DNA from: Lingula anatina
Taxonomy: Eukaryota > Brachiopoda > Lingulata > Lingulida > Lingulidae
NCBI RefSeq assembly: GCF_001039355.2
Contig: NW_019775454.1
Location: forward strand, 308,563-343,551
DNA length: 34,989 nt
Reading direction: 5' to 3'
Shown piece after piece: positions 1 through 11,986 of this stretch. Position 1 is the stretch's first letter; each line of letters starts with the position of its first letter. Below the pieces are notes generated by a model, which made no database searches, was not told the origin of the DNA, and saw only the letters and a program-made list of their open reading frames with translations. The position numbers were made by a program, and so were the translations under genes.

Positions 1-209
1 TTAAAATATTTATTTTTTTTATTCAAAGTAGGAAATTTCAGAACTGTTTGAAAAAATTTTTTTGACATACCTCATTATTAAGAAGTGTTGACAATGACCC
101 GTAAAGTATATTCTAGATTTTTCAAATTCTGATAATATAAATGCAATGAACAAGTAGTTTCATTGTTTCTGATACGCTTTCTGATGCCACACACTAAGAA
201 AAAAAAACA

Positions 210-505
210 CGCTTGATTATAAAATCATATCACGTGTATGAAATCATTTGTATTCACAGAGAGATTTTACTTCAGATTGAATTGATGATTGTCTGAGGAA
301 AAACGATGCAATCATGCATTAAAACGAGCATGTTGCGCATTTTGTATGCCTGAACACGCAAATCGGGTTCGTCCCCTTCTCGAGGACAACTGATATGCCA
401 AGAATTCTGGATCACGATCACTGACGAAGTTTTTATCACTGACCACTGAAGTGCTCATGATCATTTCGCCATTCTCCTAGTTTGCTTCTTGCCACACATC
501 ACAAC
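210..505 (+). promoter_or_regulatory. Conserved 5' flank of SLC22-like copy 1
   Basis: This stretch upstream of the first ATG matches the stretches before copies 2 and 3 in several blocks: a TTCACAGAGA-type block near 255-265, an ATGCAATCATGCAT block near 306-320, GCATTTTGTATGCC near 337-350, CTTCTCGAGGACAACTGAT near 376-394, and the CACATCACAACATGGCTG start context. The equivalents before copy 3 lie at about 14127-14364. Introns of the copies have diverged more, so the flank is probably the proximal promoter and 5' UTR. No clear TATA box is present here, only TTTTTATC at about 430. The promoter role is inferred from conservation and position. Confidence 0.5.
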
Positions 506-3500
506 ATGGCTGAAGGATTCGATCGCATCCTAAGCGATATTGGTGAGTAGTTATTTGTAACCAACGGTTAACATTCGTACAGCAAACTGTAGTTATCAGG
601 CATCGCTAGTAATGAAAAATGTACATATGTAGGCAATGTATTCTCTGCTATGACTGTAAAAAAAAAAAAAAAAATTCAAGTATCGGAGGCACAACACATT
701 ATGTTGAAATTTTAAATGCACTCAAAGTAAGTAATGTGATGTTGTTATTGGAATGATTAATGCCTTTCCCTTTACACAAATATTTAACAAACAACAATCA
801 AAACATTTTGTTAATAAGAAGTATTCTGCCTGGTTTGACAACCACTAGTCAATTAGGTACATGGTATAATTCCTTGCACCAGCCAAGCATTTTTGCAAAG
901 TTTGAAGCGTCGTTTGACATTCTAAAGAATAACTGTGACAAATAACTGTAATTCAGTCATGGAAGCATCCATGTACCAAATATTGACCACTTAGTCTTCT
1001 ATTAATACAGGTATATTGAAAACAAATGTTTTGAAATATATAATACGTAACTTCCGTCTCTTTATACGTTACGTGTCTCTCACTTTAATAAACAAATCTC
1101 GATTATGCAGTCAATAGAGTTTCCAGATGATTTATTTAAAAGAAATCTGAATAAGTAGGGTATGAATTCAAGGTTGCTAATGACAAGTGTTTTTTTTTTC
1201 AGGTAAGATAGGGCCTAGACAAATCGCAATAGCTTTTATCATAAGATCCAGTGGAATGATGACTGCATGGACAATTCTTATACCTGTTTTCATTGGCGCC
1301 AAGCCTAACTGGGTGTGTCCATCCTACGTCAACGGCACGGGAACAAATGATTCAGAGTACGGTCTGACATCCTCTTGGTATACAGGCAACCGTAGCGTGG
1401 AGAATGCATGTACAGAAGATAACGAGATCTGTGCAGGAATAGAGTACACATCTGCGTTCACTACCGTAGTTACAGAGGTTAAGTACAGGCAAATCTTTTA
1501 ACTCACCCAAATATTCATTTCTACCTGGGAATTAAAATGGTTAACTGCACGGGATCGCGTGATAATTTTAAAATTGCTTGACCTTTTCGTTGAATGTTCC
1601 AGCTTGCGTCACTCGTTGAAATACACTCTTATCATTAGGAATTTACCTTTTCACAAATAATACCCTGAAACAGACAATAGATCGGACTTAGTTGTTCTTT
1701 TCGTATTGTTTTTTTTTAATGTAAACTATAATGCTGTCACCTCAAAGATATCACACGCTTTTTGAGGTGTGAGACTATTACCCGCGTAAAATATTGCCTT
1801 GAAATTGCAAGTAATGCATGTAATCAGTTTTTGATTACGCTAAATGAAAAGTGTTCCAAAAAACGAAACGAACGAACAAACAAACAAACAAATAAACAAA
1901 AAATATTTATCTGTGAGGTATTTCTCGGTTTCGAATTCGTTCGAGTTATGGTAGGCAAGCAACATAAAATTGTCAGAGGCGCCAGTCTTTTATACTATAA
2001 ACGATCATTTGAAGAAGGGGATATATTTGGAGTATAAGTGTTTTTAAGTGCTTATGACCAGTTTTGTGACATAGTATTGCTTGCATACTTGTAGTATGAT
2101 AGAGATATAAGGATTGAAAAGAATCACTTTGAAATGAATGACACAAACTGGTTTGGAGAAATCCCATTTCTTTTCTTCTTTTTTAGTGGAATCTAATCTG
2201 CAGTTTGGAAAATGTCAGCTCCATAATTACAACCTTCCAAATGGCTGGTATCTTCTTCGGAGCCCTCTTGTTTGGTCACCTTTCGGATAAATTTGGAAGA
2301 AAAAAAGTGTGGTTTACAATGCTGACTTTAAACTCAATAGTTGGTTTTTGTGGCGCGTTTGCACCAATGTGGGAAGTGTACGCCGCCATTCGCTTCGTGA
2401 ACGGAATGTTTGCTGGAGGTAAGCTTTTTTATCTAAAGGCAAGTAAATCTGTCCAAATAACTTGCTTTCTTTTTAAACTAATAGTATCAATTGATTGGGT
2501 TGTGTAATATTTCTTCATGTCCCACATTCTGCAAGTCTATTACAGGTTTGATGCTTGTCTCTTTTGTCTGGCCCATGGAGTTTGTAAACGTCAGATGGAG
2601 ATTATACGTCAAAACTTTCAGCCTTTGGTCCCCCGCCAGCTTACTGCTGCCACTGTTGGCATACTTCATCCGTGACTGGAAAACATTGCTGATGGTGACA
2701 ACACCATTTCCAACGGTGTTTGTTTTGTTCTTATGGAAGTAGGTCAAATATTTCCAAAAAATACTTCATGTTGCTTACACGCCCCCTTTTTTATCTTCGT
2801 TAACTGAAGTGGAAATCATCCGAGGTTGCCTCAAGGCAAAGGAAGCTGTCGGTAAAACGTTACGTCATACATTGCACGAGGCTAGAAAGCGTGCGAGAAT
2901 TCAAGTGAGGTAGTGCTAACCTTTCAGTTATTATGGTTGAGCTCTTCGCGCCGCGTATGACGTGTTAGACAGCAATATGATTTGTCTTTGTTTTTGGACC
3001 TCATTTTAAGTGCAGCAATGGATATACCTAAACGGTATGTCCTCGCTCGACACGGTCAATCAATTTACTCCAAAGCAGAAACCGAACTGGTAGAGATTTG
3101 CTGAAATGGCGTCCAGTTGTATGTGTACCTACTTAACTGCAGGGCAGAAAACACCAAATAATTTCCTTTTTCCCATACTTAGAAATGCCTCCAAAACTGC
3201 ATGAACAAAATAATTTGGTAAACATTTCGTATCCCCATGGAAAGCAGACATATTGACATAACTCCAAATGGCACAAAAATATACTGTTAAAAAGCTTAAT
3301 TATTTTCTTACCGGCAGTACTTGAATACGTGCACCACTGTTGTTTGTAAACAAACAATTGCACCGCTCATACATGTAGTCAGAGGTCCCACACTGCACGA
3401 CACATGTGCCTGGTCCTGAATAAAATAGGGAGCAATTTAAACACAAGCCTGCAAGTTGACACCAAAATTAACCATAGCAACATACAAGAAATGTCAGAAA

Positions 3501-6500
3501 AAAATTGGAAAAAAATCACTTATTTATCTCACAGCATTACATTGGTGAATTCTGCCCTGCATACCCAGTAGAACCTGTCAAGGTGAACTGGCCCAGACTG
3601 GATCGGTTGGGCATACCGCTCGATGTGAAAATGTCCTAACATAGTCTGAGAAAAACAACCAGATATATCCGTAGATCAGCTTTTATTAACTGGAGCACCG
3701 CACTCGCTTGTATGCCATTGTTTCTAACCCCACTCTTCTTCAAATCCCGCGAAGTCTTGGTTGGTTTTACGCGAGACACTGGGCTAATGTGGATGATTCC
3801 CATTCTCTGCAGCTCATTCCCCGACCGACAATGCATTATCTTGAGACTTGTCTACTTTGTTGTTAATCACAGAAGAAACAAGGCATTTCTATTCCTCTAG
3901 ACTATGTTTTTGAATTAACGATAGCCTTGCCATTAATCAACATGCCTTTATCATGATGGGGTTTCAAAAATATGTGACAATAACCGTATAGCATCTTGTT
4001 GAGAATTTCATTTTTTGAAGATGTAATACAATATAACTTATTGCAATGTTATTAGAAAATTATTTTAAAATGTTTTCCATAGATTTATCCCAGAGAGTCC
4101 TCGCTGGCTGCTTATGCATGACAGAATTGAAGATGCAGAAAAGGTTTTGAGCTCCATTGCAATAGGAAACAAAAAAACGCCAATAAGTTCTGATGCACTG
4201 AGAAAATTTGTTGAGGTATTTGAAATATATTCTTGAATAATGTCAAGTTAAGTGCTTAAATAATTAGATCAATTCAGAAATTACCTAATAACTCCATGAA
4301 CTCCATGGCTAAGTCAAGAAATGCATTGAAAATTTACCTGTTGGCAGATTTTATTAACTTTGATACTGAATGTTTGAACATTATATAATACGTATAGAGC
4401 TTTGATTGCAGGCTATTATGTTAGCTGATAGACATTCGTATTTATCAGATTTATAAAAATTATCGAAAGTGATCGCATGCTGTTGAAGCTGAATAGCTTT
4501 TTTTTTTAGCATGATCTAATAACCATCTCTTGATTTAAATCTAAATTACTTCTGTAGGAAGAAAAAGCCAAAGCTGTAACTTTGAAACACTACGCCATCT
4601 GGGACTTGTTTAGGACACCGCAGCTAACAAAATATACATTGGTTCTCATGTTCAATTGGTGGGTTGCGTTTTATTTGATAAAAGTTGTGCTATTTGTTTT
4701 ACTCGAGTAATGTACTAAAATAGTTGTCTCGTGTCAATTGTGATTTCTTTCACATTGTAAAATGCCTTTAAAGTTTTTATTGTGAAAAATCCTAACAATA
4801 TATGGAACTTTTATATGGTTATAGGTTCGTGTACTCTATGACATTTTATGGACTATCGCTCAACGTGAAGCAGTTGCCCGGAGACGTGTATGTCAACTTT
4901 GCTCTTTTGTCAGCGCTTGAGTTAGTGGCACTTGTTTCTGTTTTAATAACTGGCAACAGGTATGTGTTTTTTCTCTCTTTTAAAACCATGAATATTTCTA
5001 ACAACGTGTAAAGATATGCACCGATGCTTGCTTGTCGCTATAGGCTAATGCACATCGTGATTTGGCAAATGGTTTTAAATGGGAGCTAAAATCTATTTGA
5101 TTTCCGGACACCTGGGGACATGATTGAGATTTTGTTTACTTGTTTAGATGTGGATCGATGCCAGATAATACGTAGCCGCTTGTTGATCATTCTTTTTGTA
5201 CCTGAAGGCAGGGTTGGGAGGTTGGTTTTTATTTTTATTGTTTTTTGCCGGATTTCGGTTGAAAACGCATGTCACAAACAAATAATAGATCACAATCACC
5301 ATGATAAAATATTAAGCATCATTAACATATATCACCAAATACTGTTCGACGATTGGTGTGACGGGTATCACTCAGTTTAAGTTAATATTCTCAAGTATGC
5401 TTTTAGAGCAGATGCTGTTGATATGTAAAAGAAGTGTATAGGTTAAGCTTTAGCTTTAGCGTCGTTCATTATCAAACGACATTGGTGTATTTGTTTACAA
5501 TAAATTTTGTAACATTCGGAGACCAATTTGAGGATACTATTATACTGAAGTAACTACGCTTTGTTTCGTGTAGGATTGGCCGCCGGTTGGTGATGTTCGT
5601 ATCAATGCTGATCTGCGGGCTGGCTTTGTTCTCTGTTCTTTTCATTGGGTTAGCGGGTAGGTAAAAGGGAATGTACATTATGAGGGTTGATGTTCGTGAC
5701 CACATTATGAAAAGAAGTGTGTTTAAAAGAAAGGTTCAAAATTAACCATTATAATTGTGCGGTGAAATAAAGAATTTCTGAAGCACTATTAAACTTTTCA
5801 TTCTCTCGACAAATGTATTACAATTTGTAGGTTGCAGGCAAGGAAAATGCTGGATTTTGTCTAATTTTGCCCGTTCCACTGGCTTTGCTTTAATTTTTTT
5901 TTCGCCACTAATGAGCATACATGTATTGTGAGCAAATATAAAGATATATCTCTTATAATAATAATAATAATAATAACAAAAAACTTAATATTACGTGGCG
6001 TATAGGCACACATGTATGAATAAGTTTTAAAAAGGCCCTTTACTCCTGTATTTGCTATGCGACTAAAAAGTTATTGAGGAACATCTGCTGTGTCTTTAAT
6101 TAAACTTTTCAGGCAAAATCGATGAGCTTGGAACCCTAGTGACTGCCCTGGCTCTTATTGGCAAGTTAGGTGTGTCTGCAGCTTGGTCCATTGGGTATCT
6201 TTACACCGTGGAACTTTATCCAACTGTTGTCAGGTAATGATATTGACAGTGACAGCAAATTGGGCTGAAGAACATTCGGTTCCCATGGAAATTGTCAATT
6301 TTCATCAATACATATATTTTCATGCATTTTCTTACTTGAATTTTAGTGCTTTTCATCTTTCTTTTAATCTTGGTGTTTGTTCATTTCTCTTCTACTTTCA
6401 TAATGTGATTCTCGCTATACATGTCAACCACCCAGCCTCGTTAGTTTTAATTAAAAAGAGTCTGTATCGGTTGATAAAATGGGGAAATGCAAATATTTCT

Positions 6501-7197
6501 GATACGTATTTTTCATTATAGGAGCATCGCCAGTGGGACTGCCTCTATGGCCGCCAGAATAGGAGGTGTGACTGCTCCACAATTTGGGCTCTTGGTAGGT
6601 GCTATTTTTCAGGTATTTAAAATGTTGTGATATTGCTTTGCCACAGTAGAGGCGAATTATTGGTCCCAATCTCTGCAAATTGGACAATGATCACACATCG
6701 TTAGGTTTAACCTGTTAATTTAAACTTTAAACTTTCCGACCATTGTATCTAACGAATTCATTGTTTTTAGATTTTTGATCCGGCATTATAAATCTCATGA
6801 GCATTATCATGTTTTAAGAAATGGTCGTCAAACGTTTCAGTTTGATACAAAATTGAATATTCTTTCTCGAAATATATTGTTATCGAGACCAATGTTAATT
6901 GATATGTTTCACCATCAGGGCACCATATCCGGACAACTACCCTTCACAATTTTTGGAACTTTTGCCCTGGCTGCTGCTTTTCTTGGTCTGCTTTTGCCTG
7001 AAACCAAAAAGCGACACCTGTCAGATGCTTTACCGGAATGTTCATTTTCTTGCTTCAACCCATCGACGGATGAACACTCCGTCGGCAACGAGGGGATATC
7101 AGAGGAAAAAGAACTTGGAAAAAGTAGAGAGACTTTGACGACGGAGATATCATTTGATGACAGCTCTCCCCCTCTAAAGGTTGTTGAAAAATCGTAA
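506..7197 (+). CDS. SLC22-family organic ion transporter, copy 1 (11 exons, intact)
   Basis: This is a predicted 12-span plasma-membrane transporter of the major facilitator superfamily, SLC22 (organic cation/anion/carnitine) family; the substrate cannot be read from sequence. I built the exons from GT-AG sites and frame: 506-542, 1203-1477, 2187-2418, 2546-2738, 4083-4215, 4558-4658, 4825-4959, 5574-5656, 6113-6233, 6522-6594 and 6919-7197. They total 1662 nt, 553 residues, the usual SLC22 length. The N-terminus starts MAEGFDRIL, as SLC22 proteins do. A large extracellular loop after TM1 carries three N-glycosylation sequons (NGT, NDS, NRS) and several cysteines. The MFS motif GHLSDKFGRK is at about residues 134-143, the signature ESPRWLL at 250-256, RIGRR at 369-373, ELYPTVVRS at 430-438 and LLPETK at 486-491. 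The last exon encodes an acidic, Ser-rich cytoplasmic tail. No frameshift or stop is seen. The donor of intron 2 is a weaker GTTAAG. Confidence 0.92.
2805..2930 (+). other. Conserved block inside intron 4 of copy 1
   Basis: About 120 bp after exon 4 matches intron 4 of copy 3 (16348-16465) and part of copy 2 (from about 12750). It includes GGAAATCATCCGAGGTTGCC, the following CTCAAGGCAAA and the stretch GCGTGCGAGAATTCAAGTGA. It is clearly better conserved than most of the other introns. It could be an intronic regulatory element, part of a recent conversion tract with exon 4, or an old repeat. It has no open reading frame shared across the copies. Confidence 0.4.
3138..3561. mobile_element. 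MITE-like insertion with hAT-type terminal inverted repeats, in intron 4
   Basis: The left end TGCAGGGCAGAAAACACCAA and the reverse complement of the right end TTGGTGAATTCTGCCCTGCA match at 18 of 20 bases. Ends of the form CAGGG...CCCTG are common in hAT elements. The same place in intron 4 of copy 3 (about 16700) lacks the 420-bp insert, so copy 3 is close to an empty site. I could not identify a convincing 8-bp target duplication and the interior codes for nothing I recognise, so a non-autonomous element is the best call. Confidence 0.6.
5953..5978. repeat. (TAA)n microsatellite in intron 8 of copy 1
   Basis: A run of eight ATA/TAA triplets sits in the intron between exons 8 and 9. It is simple-sequence DNA with no other visible role. 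Confidence 0.9.
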
Positions 7198-7245
7198 TTT
7201 CTGTTGGCATTGCCAAGTTATGTGGGTAACAGAAACGAAGTTTAA

Positions 7246-7246
<1 letters not shown>

Positions 7247-7317
<71 letters not shown>
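7247..7317. repeat. (TA)35 microsatellite in the 3' flank of copy 1
   Basis: About 35 uninterrupted TA dinucleotides begin about 50 bp after the stop codon of copy 1, probably within its 3' UTR. The copy 3 flank has only a short remnant (ATATATAT near 20684), so the expansion is specific to copy 1. Confidence 0.95.
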
Positions 7318-7320
<3 letters not shown>

Positions 7321-7415
7321 GGTAGCTCAGAGCGACATATTTAAATGCTACAAATGTAGAAAGTCAGTCAAATATAATATTGAAAATATATTATTAATAT
7401 GATTATTATTTTGTT

Positions 7416-7421
7416 AATAAA
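7416..7421 (+). other. Candidate poly(A) signal of copy 1
   Basis: AATAAA lies about 220 nt after the stop codon and is the first consensus hexamer there. It is assigned by position only. Confidence 0.4.
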
Positions 7422-8463
7422 TTTTACAGTCAATGGCTCTGAAACTTCAAAGAGTGCAAATAAGAGTGTCAAACGGTACCATTAATGAAAAGAAATCAAC
7501 AAGAAAATTTAGTTATCATTCTATTATCATGAGGTGATGGAAAATCGGGAATTGGTGAACTTACGTGCAGGTCAAACGTCACATTATTACATAGTTAAGC
7601 AATCACAGTATTTGGATTGATAGCTAATAATGGAGAGTTATGGAAAAATGAATAATAATAGATATTACATAAAATCGCGAAACACCGCACCATTACCAAA
7701 TAAGGGGATGTTAATAGATTGAAGAAAAAATTTAAACGGAAAGTTGTGGAGTAACCAGAAAATCTGTGTGATGTATCATGATATTTAAATGTGACGTGAT
7801 AAGCTAAAATGGAGAGTCTTGTGATTGTTGAGGATATATGAATAAAAGTTTTGTGCAAAAACCAACTTATCAATTTTATTCACCAATATTGTTTATCCCC
7901 TCAGCTAGGATAATTGAACCCGGCCTTCGGGGTCGGTCCATTATCCCAGCTTCGGGTCAATAAATTGTCGAGATGACCTAACCCACAGTCATTATGTTTT
8001 ATTTTTTTTAATTTTCTGGTCTAAACCCTTCTGAAGTACGTTAAGGGTATTTTAACTCTTTATTGTCATCCAAATACCGGGGTTTTCCTGCATTTAATAA
8101 TTCAATAATGCTTCTATCTTTGTGCTGCTTTAAAACAATGAAAAAGCCCTCGAAAATATAAAATTTCAGCGTTTATATTTTTTCGTTGCAATGTTTAAAC
8201 ATAGGCAACTCAAAACTTTAATCGTCAATTTAACACCTATTTTGAGGTGAGATAGCAATCGATATGGGTGTAACTTCATTCCGGAACGGAAGTTGGCATA
8301 GTTGACCACGAGTGTATGGGCTACAATCTCGTGCCGTCCTTTTGGTTAAATGTTTTAGTTATGGAGTTATGAACACCTAATAACATATTTTCATTAAAGG
8401 CATTATTTTGCTTAATCAATGATAAAATCTGAACTAAGACTTTCAAGAAAAATCACTGGAAAA
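7422..8463. other. Intergenic stretch without a recognised gene
   Basis: There is no coding frame resembling a known protein and no transporter exon. A minus-strand frame at 7595-7873 is AT-rich with no recognisable motif and I do not call it a gene. The only clear structure is the hairpin at 7904-7951. The near-identical duplicated block begins at about 8464. Confidence 0.7.
7904..7951. repeat. GC-rich imperfect hairpin
   Basis: GCTAGGATAATTGAACC is followed by a CGGCCTTCGGGG apex and then GGTCCATTATCCCAGC, which pairs back with few mismatches. It stands out as a GC-rich island in AT-rich DNA. It may be a short foldback element or an end fragment of a transposon. There is no tRNA cloverleaf. 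Confidence 0.5.
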
Positions 8464-9236
8464 GTTTTGGAGTATTAAATGGTGTCATTAAATTGACGTT
8501 AAAACGGTGTTCATGGATGCTCAGGTAAAGGTGAAACTTGAGAAACTGATTTTTCAATTTTTACCCCCAAATCGTAATTATGACGTCACCCGTAAGATGG
8601 CATATGTGAAAATGTTAATTAATTAATTAAGCCACTGAAGCAAATAAGGACCTTTTGGCAAAAGGTAACAATATCCTTAAGTGGTATATGTATAGACCTA
8701 TGATTTCCCTTGGGCTGAGTCTGGGAGTAGGCAGCTCAGGATGAGGTTGGAGAATGGGATGGCATAGAGCTTTGTGATTGTTCATATGATAACGTCAAAT
8801 GATATGTTATTTTCAAAAAAGTTTTATTGATCTCTAACAAGCCTTCAATCCAATATACGGAAGAAAGTTTTAGGGTTTTCTTTATATGTTTTCAATAAAT
8901 TGTGTTTATTTTTTTAGACATTAACTTCATCTAAATTCTTTCAATTTTTTTATCATCACTCATTTATTAATTTGACATTGTAAACAACATATTAACTGCT
9001 TTTTAAGGATACTATATTATTATTGCTTCAGGTCCATTAAAGTACAAGTTCATACTTTGGAAATGCCAGAACGAGAAAAATGATAAAACAAAAAATTGCT
9101 TAAATTCAAGAAAAAATAATAATTCAGTCAACCTGGTTTTCCAATTTGAGATGTATGTCAATTGCATAGCAATCCTAAGAATCATTATTGTAGGTTATAA
9201 TATAACAAGTAATACAATTTTCCTTATATAGCGTTT

Positions 9237-10230
9237 GTGGTGGCCGGCAGCGCACAAGAAAGGTATTTTCTCATTTTGATGTTTATTACTACATAAGCTT
9301 AACAGCATAATCACCATCGATTTTTAATTATCTGCTATACGTAACATGCACATTTGGAAAATGTAACTACCATTCGGCTTCACGCCCATAGGGGTTCTAA
9401 GTCCTACTTTGAAAACGCCTATATGTGACAAATGAAAATTTTACAAAACTGCATATCTTCCAGAAAAAGAATTCAATCAGATTGATTTTCTAGTTCAGTT
9501 TCTAGTGCATTTCAGTCCTATGCATCTTTTCTGTGAGTTTGAGAATCATGGTTCTCCTTTAACGGGCACTTTGGCGGCAGTACAAAAAATAGGGTTTAAT
9601 TCCAATTTTGATGCAATATTACATAATGCTTAACAGCATAGTCACCACCGATAGGTCCATGGAAGTTCAAAGTAACACCTTGAAAGTGCCAATATGTGAA
9701 AAATGAACATTTCACAAAAATGCATAACTTCAAGAAAATAAATCTGCTTAGCCTTGTTTTCGAAATAGACCTCTATTTTCGAATATTGATCACTCCTGGA
9801 AGTTTAAAGACATAGTTTAACTTTTTTAACTTAATGTGTTACCGGTATTTTATATATGCTGAAAAAAAGGAAAAAACAACAACATATTTGTTGGAAAAAT
9901 GGTCCGATCAAGCGGATTTTCGAACTTGACCTGCATCTCTTTTTAATTGATTATATCTGTAAGTTTGAAGATAATTGGCCCATCGATTTTTTCTTAAAAC
10001 ATGTTATCTGTATTGCTTATATGCTAATAAAGTCAATAAATAAATAAAGAAATAAATAAAATAACATTTAGGAAAATAGTCTGATCAAGCTTCGAAGTTG
10101 ACTTGCATTTTATGAATATTAATCCGATCGGTAAGTTTGAAAACAAAGGGTTTAACGTTTTTCCACTTATCGTGTTATTACAGAAAGTGCACAGCGACGA
10201 CTGCGACGGCGACGACAGACGCAGATGACG
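9237..10230 (-). repeat. Decayed tandem-repeat element (Helitron-associated type), minus orientation
   Basis: Reading the minus strand from 10230, there is first a CGTCGC-rich microsatellite (about 10183-10215). Degenerate units of about 160 bp follow, containing ATAACACGATAAGTGGAAAA and a TCGAACTTGACCTGCAT-type core. Then come two diverged units of about 325 bp sharing the CTTAACAGCATAATCACC motif (9289-9313 and about 9630-9655). The same family appears on the + strand at 33811-34700. The family name is inferred from the architecture of central repeats plus a terminal microsatellite. No transposase is encoded. Confidence 0.6.
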
Positions 10231-10439
10231 TGTCTGAACATACTGAATGAAAGAAAGGGTCTTGCAAAAAATATATATATATAGTATCCTTCATGTCTCC
10301 CCAGAATGTGCATGTGCGTAAATAAGCTCTGGATATTGTTGTCGCCATAAAATGTCGTTTGACTACGCCAAACTTTTTTCCCACAATAGGCCGTTGACAA
10401 TTGTTTATGTTCGAAAAATTGATTTTTAGCAATAACGTT

Positions 10440-10736
10440 CAGACTTAACTTTCTGATGCAATCTTATGTAATCATATTTTGTATATTTACTAACTTGAAT
10501 ACACAGAGATATTTTACTGCAGTTCTAACTGACACTTGGGCACGTTGAACCAATGCAACCATGCATGTTTGGGAAAAAACGCCAATGTTTCGCATTTTGT
10601 ATGCCTCTTCTCGAAGACAACTGATGTTCCTAAAATGCTGCATCACGATCGTCACGCACACAGGTTTTATAACTGATCCCTAAATTGCTTATTTCTCCTC
10701 TTCTCTCCTAGTCTGTCGGTTGCGACACCTCACAAA
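10440..10736 (+). promoter_or_regulatory. 5' flank of copy 2
   Basis: It is nearly identical to the 5' flank of copy 3. Where copy 3 reads GGCTATATAACTG, copy 2 reads GGTTTTATAACTG (about 10662-10674), a weaker TATA-like sequence about 65 bp before the ATG. The promoter role is inferred from conservation across all three copies. Confidence 0.45.
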
Positions 10737-11639
10737 ATGGCTGAAGGATTCGATCGCATCCTAAACGATATTGGTAAGTAGTTATTTGCAACCAACGGTT
10801 AGTATTTGCACAGCAACTGTATTGAGTAGGCAAAGCATGCAATAACAACTTTAGTAGATAATGTGTTTGGTGCTACGACTGCGAGATGAGAAAAGTGTAT
10901 GTAGTATTGGTGGCACAATCATAATTTATGTTGAAAATTTAAATGCTTACGCAAAATAGCTTTTGTGAAATCGTTCATTTATTGGAATAGGGATGATTTT
11001 TACTTTACACGAGTATTTTAATAACTAAAATAATTAAAATCAACCAACAGTCAATTAATAAGGCGTATATTTCCGCCTAGTTGGACAACCAATTACAAGC
11101 CAAGCATCTTCGCAAAGATTGATCCAGTGTGTGACACATTACTATACTTCAGTCATGGAATCATACTCAGATTTTTAAATACAAATATATCGAAAATTTT
11201 ATCGATATGAATAATTGGTAACTTTCATCTTTATGTTTAAACGTTTAGTGTATGTCTAACACTTTAATCTAAAGGCCCGATTATGCATTTAATAGAATTT
11301 CCAGACAATAAATTGAAATAAGTAAGGTGGCCAATATATTATTATTCAGGTAAGATAGGACCTAGACAAATCGCAACAGCGTTTATTATAAGGTCCAGCT
11401 CATTCATGACTGCATGGACAATTCTTATACCTGTTTTCATTGGCGCCAAGCCTAACTGGGTGTGTCCATCCTACGTCAATGGCACGGGAACAAATGATTC
11501 AGAGTACGGTCTGACATCCTCTTGGTATACAGGCAACCGTAGCGTGGAGAATGCATGTACAGAAGATAACGAGATCTGTGCAGGAATAGAGTACACATCT
11601 GCGTTCACTTCCGTAGTTACAGAGGTAAAGTACAGGCAA

Positions 11640-11790
11640 TTTTTTCAACTAACCCAAATATATTTTATTTCTCCTCGTTTACACAGTCGAGCATAAGTAA
11701 AGGATAAACGCGAGTATGATACTCGAAATTCGGTCATGGACGGCCGCTTTTATTGAAAGGTCCCTCCAGTAGAAGAAATGGTGTAAATTA
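11640..11790 (-). repeat. Dispersed repeat with GCGGCC core, copy in intron 2 of transporter copy 2
   Basis: The segment ending ACGGCCGCTTTTATTGAAAG is found near-identically in copy 3 (15268-15408). It occurs in the opposite orientation at about 29955-30055 (GGACCTTTCAATAAAAGCGG). The match extends about 85-100 bp, to a TTTGGGTTA-like end. Occurrence outside the duplicated gene shows it is a dispersed element. The class is unknown. Confidence 0.55.
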
Positions 11791-11986
11791 TGGCTTGGAA
11801 ATTAGACTCCAGTATACCATAAATGGTCGCTTGAAGAAGGGGATATACTTGGGGTATTTGAGCATACCTATAGGTCTTTTTTAAGTGCTAATGATCATTT
11901 GTTGAAACTTGATGTTGCGTATAAAATATGGCACTGTCATAAGTGTTAGAATGGAAAAAAATACTTTAAGATAAATGATACAAACT

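Noticed and set aside
46-56. Clover-leaf tRNA or rRNA genes anywhere in the window
   Set aside because: I looked for tRNA arms (GGTTCRANYCC-type boxes) and rRNA signatures while reading and found none I could support; the GC-rich hairpin at 7904 lacks the other arms.
10167-10661. Minus-strand open frames upstream of transporter copies 2 and 3 (also 13795-14289), identical in both blocks
   Set aside because: They overlap the CGTCGC microsatellite and the promoter blocks, have no recognisable domain, and are shared only because the DNA is duplicated.
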